A DNA stretch of 48,481 nucleotides from assembly GCA_021802485.1 (NCBI GenBank), contig JAJZXF010000011.1, positions 1-48,481 of the forward strand, read 5' to 3'. This document shows positions 42,433 through 48,481 of this stretch, piece by piece. The stretch is from Actinomycetes bacterium (lineage in GTDB: Bacteria; Actinomycetota; Acidimicrobiia; Acidimicrobiales; JAJZXF01). The position numbers were made by a program, and so were the translations under genes. The notes below the pieces were generated by a model. The model had not been told where the DNA came from and did not search any database. It worked only from the letters and a program-made list of their open reading frames with translations. Position 1 is the first letter of the stretch; every line of letters starts with the position of its first letter.

Positions 42433-43989
42433 TCAGGAACCCGCCGAGATAGGGGCCGGGCCACCGGATGCTGTGCAACCTCTTGGGTCAAAGGACGGGT
42501 AACTAGTATGCGAGGCGGTGGTTTCACTTGCCAGGTTGCTCACCGCCTGACTAGATGCTCCGCTGTTCGAACTCGGTGGCGCGCTCGATGTCGAGGTCGA
42601 GCTAGATGGCTGCGAAGACGATGGCGACGCGATCGAAAAATTCGTACCCGTGACCAAGGTCAGATCTGCACCATCAGCGGTTGTCATGGGAACCATGGAA
42701 ACCTCACCGGAGATATTCGACGCAAGGTTTTGCGCTTCTTTTAGCTGTCCAGGCGAGTACCTTATGACCGTCTCCGCTGGGTTCCCGACCACAGTTGCAT
42801 TGCCCACTCCCACCGTGTGGTATCCGAGAGCCTGCAGTTGAGCTGCGGTATCGGTGGCCTGGTTGTAGACACCGCTGCCGTTGAGAACCGAGACGGTGAT
42901 AGACGATGGGCTTAGGCTCGATCCTGGCGGCGTGCTGCGGCCGAGGAACTGATCGATCACCTGCTGGTCAAGGGGTTGGATCGGAAGAACCACGGCGCCG
43001 TAGTCCGCTCCGCGATAGTAGTAGTTGAAGCTCGAGTCGATCACGATGGGAAGCGTGGCTGTTGGGATGGTGCTCGGGTTCACGGAGTGGTAGGTGAGTG
43101 CGAGATGGACCATGTCGCTAAGCGAGAAGTTGGCGTCCACCTGCAGCTGCGGCAGCACAGAGCCAACCAGCGCGTTGACCGTCGCCAGATTCGACAACCC
43201 CTTCTTGCGCACCGTCGCTGCAAGAACCTTCAAGAACTCGTGGTCACGCTTGATGCGGCTCAGATCGCCCATCGGATCGTAGTGCCAATATCCGTTCTTG
43301 TAGTAGTACATGTGACGAGCCCGCACGAGCGCGAGCGCTTCGAAGCCATTCAAATGATGACAACCAGCGGTTGGGATGTTCAGCTGAGAGTAGGCGTCCT
43401 TCACCGGGACCGGGAAGTACATGTTCACCCCGCCAAGGGTGGCAACCACGTTCTGGAACGTATCGAAGTTGAGCTCCACGAAGTGATTGATGGTGATACC
43501 CAGGTCATCCTCGATGGTCTTCACGAGCTGAGCTGGGCCCTGGTTGAGCGCCGAATCAATTCGGTTCTGCTTGTTGGTTCCCGGAATCGGGAGAAACAAA
43601 TCTCGAGGGAGCGACAACACGGATGCCTGGCGTGTCGCTGGGTTCAGATGCAACAGCATCGTCACATCACTACGCGCCCCACCGACCTGGCTGCAGCTCC
43701 CAAACTTCGCAACCTGCTGACCGTTCAGAGCGCAACGGGAATTATTCCCCACCAAGAGGATGTTCATCGGGCTACTTGGGGGAACGTAGTGCAGACCCGC
43801 AACATGCTTGTGATGAATCTGGCCATTGCGGTAGAGGACGTAGCCATACACTCCCCCCACAAGGAGAAGGCAAAAAGCTAAGAATGAGCTGACCACGACC
43901 GTAAGCCGGCGGACGCGCCTACGACGTCGCTTGCGGGCCAGCGCCCTCGCGCTGGCACTTGAGATTCCTGAAGGGGGTTGAGCTTGCAC
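42433..43989 (-). CDS. LytR-CpsA-Psr (LCP) family protein with C-terminal LytR_C-like domain
   Basis: N-terminal TM helix, MNILLVGNNSR, GGARSDVTMLLHLNPATRQASVLSLPRDLFLPIPG, INHFVELNFDTFQNVVATLGGVNMYFPVPV; VSVLNGSGVYNQATDTAAQLQALGYHTVGVGNA. Confidence 0.92.
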   Translation of the reverse strand: MQAQPPSGISSASARALARKRRRRRVRRLTVVVSSFLAFCLLLVGGVYGYVLYRNGQIHHKHVAGLHYVPPSSPMNILLVGNNSRCALNGQQVAKFGSCSQVGGARSDVTMLLHLNPATRQASVLSLPRDLFLPIPGTNKQNRIDSALNQGPAQLVKTIEDDLGITINHFVELNFDTFQNVVATLGGVNMYFPVPVKDAYSQLNIPTAGCHHLNGFEALALVRARHMYYYKNGYWHYDPMGDLSRIKRDHEFLKVLAATVRKKGLSNLATVNALVGSVLPQLQVDANFSLSDMVHLALTYHSVNPSTIPTATLPIVIDSSFNYYYRGADYGAVVLPIQPLDQQVIDQFLGRSTPPGSSLSPSSITVSVLNGSGVYNQATDTAAQLQALGYHTVGVGNATVVGNPAETVIRYSPGQLKEAQNLASNISGEVSMVPMTTADGADLTLVTGTNFSIASPSSSQPSSSTSTSSAPPSSNSGASSQAVSNLASETTASHTSYPSFDPRGCTASGGPAPISAGS

Positions 43990-44137
43990 GGGTCACCAGG
44001 ATACCCGACCGTGAGCCCCCTGAGCACGGCAGGCCCTACAAGACGCTCTATCGCCACCCCAGCACACGAAGCCCAAGCCGCATTTGTGTCCTTTCAAGAG
44101 GCATCAACCAGCACATACGGGTGCCACCAGGATCTGA

Positions 44138-45196
44138 GTGGGCCAACAGCGCTATCGTCAAGAGAGGATGGCACCGACCCGACACCGGGGCCTGCGGTGG
44201 CGCTTCGTCACGATTCCCGTGGCTCTCTGCTTGATGGCGTGGATCATCACCACGATCGCCATAGATGCAGGGCGCTCCCAGAGTCCCTACAGGAGAACCA
44301 CCAATCAGATCTATGCCCAGCTGGCTTGGCTAATTGTGCAACGCTCGAACCAGTCGTCCGGAGATCTCCACAACATACGAAATAATGCCACCGCTATGAG
44401 CCGCACAGCACTGGAAGATCAGCTGTCCCGGCTTGCAGCCACCAGCAGCCTCATCGCCTCACAGGCAAGATCGATTCCAGCGCCAGCCGGTAACCCGCTC
44501 CTTCGCTCCCAACTCCTAGCCGCTGTTCGCGACCGCTCGGACGCGACCAGGCTGCTCGAGCGGGGAATCGATAAGATTCTCAGAGCGGGAGCAGTAAGCA
44601 CAAGCTCCACTTCGCTGCTCGACAAAGCTGGCCGTTATCTCGCCCGCGGCGATGCCGCCTATGCGCGCTTTCGCAAAGACATGCAGCGCTCCCCTGGTGG
44701 ACGCCTCCTGCCCAGATCAGCGTGGATAACAAACCCTGCAGCGTGGAAAGCAGCAGGCCTTGCCACTTTCGCCCAGTCGATCGCGTCGGCCAGCAACCTC
44801 TTCGGCGTCCACGACGTAGTTCTCACAACGGCATCCATCACGCCGTCGGCGGAAACCAGCGCGGGGGGCATCTCGGTGCTGCCACCCACCCACAAGCTCT
44901 TAGTCCGCCTGGTCATCTACAACAACGGGAACCTCACGGAGCGAAAGGTTCCCATCCAGGCAACGCTCGAATCGCAAGGCTCCGCATCCGGCACCCCCTC
45001 GCCTGCCACTGCAAAATCCGAGACCTCCCGAAAGGTCGTTGCGCTCCGGCCGACTCAGTACCTTGCGATCGACCTGCCGGCATTGGCGATCACCCCAGGC
45101 AAGACCTACCTTCTCACCTTGCAGGTCGGCCCAACACCATCACAACCTCTGACCTCGTCGAACCAGGAGACCTTCACAATCCAGGTCGCGCCCTGA
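44138..45196 (+). CDS. secreted/membrane-anchored protein of unknown function
   Basis: Single N-terminal TM segment RFVTIPVALCLMAWIITTIAID; long ORF between the LCP gene and larC. Start could be 44138 (GTG) or 44168 (ATG). Confidence 0.6.
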   Translation: MGQQRYRQERMAPTRHRGLRWRFVTIPVALCLMAWIITTIAIDAGRSQSPYRRTTNQIYAQLAWLIVQRSNQSSGDLHNIRNNATAMSRTALEDQLSRLAATSSLIASQARSIPAPAGNPLLRSQLLAAVRDRSDATRLLERGIDKILRAGAVSTSSTSLLDKAGRYLARGDAAYARFRKDMQRSPGGRLLPRSAWITNPAAWKAAGLATFAQSIASASNLFGVHDVVLTTASITPSAETSAGGISVLPPTHKLLVRLVIYNNGNLTERKVPIQATLESQGSASGTPSPATAKSETSRKVVALRPTQYLAIDLPALAITPGKTYLLTLQVGPTPSQPLTSSNQETFTIQVAP

Positions 45197-45267
45197 TGTC
45201 CCAGCACACACCGGTGACTCGAAAGGAAGGAAAAGGACGAACCGGGAGGCTTGTGCCCACAACCGAG

Positions 45268-46548
45268 TCAACTGCTCGGGCTCTCGCGCGGCTTGCGCGA
45301 CTGTGCCACCAGGCGCTCGGCTAGACCAGCCATCTCCCTTGCCCCCCTACCCGTGAGCTTCGAGGCCGCCGCCACGTCGGCGAACTCAGCCTTGAGGCGC
45401 TCTGGGCTCACTTTTACCCTTATCGGAATCCCGTCAACCTCCACGGTTTCTACGCTCCGAGGTGACGCCCAGCGATCCACCTCGTAAGCCCTCACACCCA
45501 GCGAGCCTGTCGCTTGTGTGATTACCTGACGAAGAACTCCGAGGAGTCCCGGGTCGCAAAGGACGCTCAGTGTATGACCTGGTCTTCCCTTCTTCATCAC
45601 GATCGGCGTGATCCACGCGTCTATTGCCCCCGCGTCAATGGCCAGTTCGAGCGCGTGCCCGAGAAGCTCGCCCGTCACGTCATCGAGGTTCGTCTCCAAT
45701 AGCGCCAGCTGCCGCACACCCACCGAAGCCGGATCACGAGCCCGGTCCTCGCTCGCGACCAGATTCTCCTCTGCGGCCAGTTGGCCAATGATCACCTGGG
45801 TGCAATTGGGCAGTTCCTCCAGATCGCGGCTTCCGGCGCCAAAGCCACTAGCGACAACAAGCATCTCCGGTGCTGCACCGAAGCCGCTCGCGAGAGCCGA
45901 TAGGAGAGCTGCTCCGGTAGGTGTCGTGAGCTCCGCGTCGACATCATGTCCACGTACCGGTACACCATGAAGTAACTCGACCACCGCGGGAGGGGGATTC
46001 GGAATAACGCCGTGCGCACTCGTGATCATCCCCACCCCGCAAGCCACCGAGCTGGCTCGAACCTCGCTGACGCCAAGAACTTCGAGCGCTGCTGAGGTTC
46101 CAACGATGTCAATAATCGCGTCGTCACCTGAGATATCATGCAAGACCGTCTCGGTGAGAGGCGTTCCGTGCACCCGTGACTCTGCGCCCGCAAGCGCAGC
46201 GATCACCGCAAGCGACCGCTGGGTAACTCGCTGCGGCAGGCCCGCGCCATCGATCAAGGAGACTAGGTCGGGATAGGTGCGAACCGGCGATGCGTCACTC
46301 ACCGTTACAGTTGCCCTGGTCGCCGATATGCCACCACGGCTAACAGACCGAACATCCAGTGACCATCCCTCAATCGGGAGCTTTGAAAGAATATTGATGA
46401 TGCCGTCCAGATCCGCCCCCGCGTCGACGAGGCTGCCAATCGCCATGTCGCCAGAGATTCCCGCAAAGCAGTTGAACCATGCGACGCGAAGGCAACTGGA
46501 TCCCGTTGGGATCGCCAGGTTATTGACCTCCTCCCAGGCTAAAGCCAT
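45268..46548 (-). CDS. larC: LarC, nickel-pincer cofactor biosynthesis protein
   Basis: LRVAWFNCFAGISGDMAIGSLVDAGADL, VHGTPLTETVLHDISGDDAIIDIVG, TTPTGAALLSALASGFG, LLETNLDDVTGELLGHALE, KKGRPGHTLSVLCDP. Cut from the 999-aa fused ORF at ATG 46548. Confidence 0.88.
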   Translation of the reverse strand: MALAWEEVNNLAIPTGSSCLRVAWFNCFAGISGDMAIGSLVDAGADLDGIINILSKLPIEGWSLDVRSVSRGGISATRATVTVSDASPVRTYPDLVSLIDGAGLPQRVTQRSLAVIAALAGAESRVHGTPLTETVLHDISGDDAIIDIVGTSAALEVLGVSEVRASSVACGVGMITSAHGVIPNPPPAVVELLHGVPVRGHDVDAELTTPTGAALLSALASGFGAAPEMLVVASGFGAGSRDLEELPNCTQVIIGQLAAEENLVASEDRARDPASVGVRQLALLETNLDDVTGELLGHALELAIDAGAIDAWITPIVMKKGRPGHTLSVLCDPGLLGVLRQVITQATGSLGVRAYEVDRWASPRSVETVEVDGIPIRVKVSPERLKAEFADVAAASKLTGRGAREMAGLAERLVAQSRKPRESPSS

Positions 46549-46588
46549 GGGATTCCGACGTGTCTCCCTGGCTGTCTCGTCGAAGGCA

Positions 46589-48267
46589 TTACGCCGCCTC
46601 CGATGCCGTAAGCGAACCACCGGCGGGTGCCGGTGCAGGGATGGTTGCGCCATCTTCGGTGGCGTTGCCGTCTTCGGGCCGAACCGCTCTACCGGAGCGC
46701 TTGGATGCCAAGCGCTTGCGAATCCGTACCAGCGAACGACGCCCAGGTGGGTGCCGACGCCGGACTTGCGGTTTCTCCCCGTCGCTTCCGGGGGCTCTCT
46801 CCGGCCGCGCGCCGAGATCTTGGCGCTGTGGTCCAAACGCACTAGAACGCTCCGAAAGAGCGTTTCGTGCTCCCACGAGGTCGAGAACATCATTGTTGTC
46901 TTGGTGCTCCACATGGAGCCCGAGGAATGCCGAGAACAGGTCGCGGTCCACATCCAAGTTGTGTTCCTCGCAAACGTGCCTGCGCTCGGACAGTGGCTTC
47001 TTCTTCCGTTCACCGCCGATGCAGGTCTGGGAGAGAGAAGGCGCGGGTTGTACTCGTAGAGGGACTTGCCTATCGCCTTCCCGCGCTGGCGTTCTCTCTC
47101 GACGAAGGCACCCGGAGCGCGGTTCCGCATCGAGTGCGGCCACTGCTTCTGCCAGACCACATAGTTGAGTCCTTCGCACCTGTGGTCGTCTCCGAATGCG
47201 TAGAGCCTGTTCACGAGGTTGCCGTGATCCCGGTCCCTACCAGCAGCCATGGTTCGGTGTATCTCTGTAATCTTCTTCTTCGTCGCTTCGGCCGCTTTGG
47301 ATCGCTCCCGCCAGTAACAGCGGCCCTTGATGTGGCGTCCCTGGGAATCGAAGCACTCCGGGCTTCCTGCCCTGTGCTTGCGGTCGAGATGTCGCTGCAG
47401 CCGCCGCAGTTCCTTTGCCTTGTCTGTGACACTTGGAGCAAGTACCTCATGGAAGGCAGGTGCATGCTCGGGAACGACATGTACCCAACTCGGCCCGAGG
47501 TCGAAAGAGACTGTGCCACTGCTTACCTCATGGCGAACCGGGGCAGGCCCATCGAGGACGAGCTGAAGATACAAAAGAGCCCTACCACAGACCTGATCGA
47601 AAACCACTCGGCAATAAAGGATCTTGTCTTGCGACACGAGCGTCTCGATGCGCCTGCGCTCCAGTTCCTCGTCTTTCGTCTTCGGCTCGGACACCGAGAT
47701 GTGGGTGGTCTTCCCCCATTGGAGAGACGTGATCTTCCCGTCTTCTGCAATGGGTCTCATCGAGCCGTTCAGGTCCTTGCAGGAAAGTGAGTGGAGACCG
47801 TCTCTCGTGCGCTTGAAGTGTGGCTCGCCGCGCTTACCCAAATGCCACATCCATACGGCGTTAAATGCCCGTGCAGAGAGCTCCTGGGTTTCTTGCGCGA
47901 AGACCTGCTCGCGGATAAAGGACCTGCGTAGCGATGAGCCATACGACAAGACAGCGTTTTTTGTGAAACCGTGAGCCCTATCCAGTGACTCGAATGCCTC
48001 CTTGCGCCGTGTGCGTTCGGGCGACTCGGGCTTGCCTTTTGGCATCTTACGAGCCTTCTCCCACACAGGGTCTGTCTTCACCGCGCGCGAGCGCTTCTTT
48101 GCCTCTGCGAGCACGGCGTTATACAGCCTGAGCCCGGCACGGTTCCTCGTGAGTGAAAGGGATAACTCTGCTGGTGTCGGGTCGAGGGGAATGGTGGCGA
48201 CGTGGGTAGGCGCGCCCTTTTTTCGCTTGCGCTTCCTCGTACCGGTCGTCTGGTAACGGCCAATCAT
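46589..48267 (-). pseudogene. tnpB: TnpB/OrfB of an IS200/IS605-type element, frameshifted near 47035-47050
   Basis: RuvC-like SFDLGPSWVHVVPEH and EGLNYVVWQKQWPHSMRNRAPGAFVERERQRG in one frame; zinc-ribbon-like SLSQTCIGGERKKKPLSERRHVCEEHNLDVDRDLFSAFLG in another. Confidence 0.8.
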
Positions 48268-48481
48268 GCAACCTTCTGGTTCTCGACGTAAGCCTTTATG
48301 ACCGAAAGCGGTGCACCGCCAACTGTGGAGACGAACCAGGACGGACTCCAGAGCACTCGCATCCTCTGTAGATGAGGGAACTGCTGGCGGAGCAGACGGG
48401 ACGACCGGCCTTTCAGTACTTGCATGAACCTAGAAAGAACGACACCCGGAGGGATTTCGGCGAGCAAGTGCACATGGTCCG
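48264..48481 (-). CDS. tnpA: TnpA, IS200-type Y1 transposase (partial, truncated by window edge)
   Basis: HLLAEIPPGVVLSRFMQVLKGRSSRLLRQQFPHLQ...WSPSWFVSTVGGAPLSVIKAYVENQK. 4-nt overlap with tnpB. Confidence 0.85.
   Translation of the reverse strand, partial: DHVHLLAEIPPGVVLSRFMQVLKGRSSRLLRQQFPHLQRMRVLWSPSWFVSTVGGAPLSVIKAYVENQKVA

Noticed and set aside
45268-48267. 999-aa ORF as a TnpB-LarC fusion protein
   Set aside because: Chance open frame through the frameshifted 3' part of tnpB; two unrelated proteins joined by transposon DNA.

Overview
High-GC window that looks actinobacterial (possibly Acidimicrobiia-like, inferred from gene content only). It mixes housekeeping genes with accessory material. 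Housekeeping genes: rnhA, aceE, a cysteine desulfurase with a SufR-like regulator and Mrp, dgt-like, cyclophilin, aspartate kinase/asd, phoU, an AddA/AddB-like pair, a sqdB/SQD1-like gene, an LCP protein and larC. Accessory material: a VapBC-type pair, an IS630 remnant, an AbiE-type locus with a disrupted toxin gene, a group II intron RT remnant, a second nucleotidyltransferase/HTH pair, and an IS200/IS605-type element running off the right edge. The most distinctive content is four large secreted repeat proteins (1827-4682, 9881-15049, 23522-25603, 25608-28023). They are built from two repeat modules: a Cys-pair 'VSC-x5-C-V-A-x-G' repeat occurring 14, 7 and 14 times, suggesting 7-bladed propellers, and a 42-aa 'GYWxVxSDGGxFSFG' repeat occurring 3, 6 and 6 times. 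The best candidate for something undescribed is the two-gene minus-strand operon at 28023-23522. It has a canonical promoter, a perfect Shine-Dalgarno and an ATG, but a run of 10 G inside the signal-peptide codons puts the secreted protein out of frame. G9 would restore a complete signal peptide, so this looks like a phase-variation switch, or else an assembly error. All calls come from reading the sequence; no database search was run.
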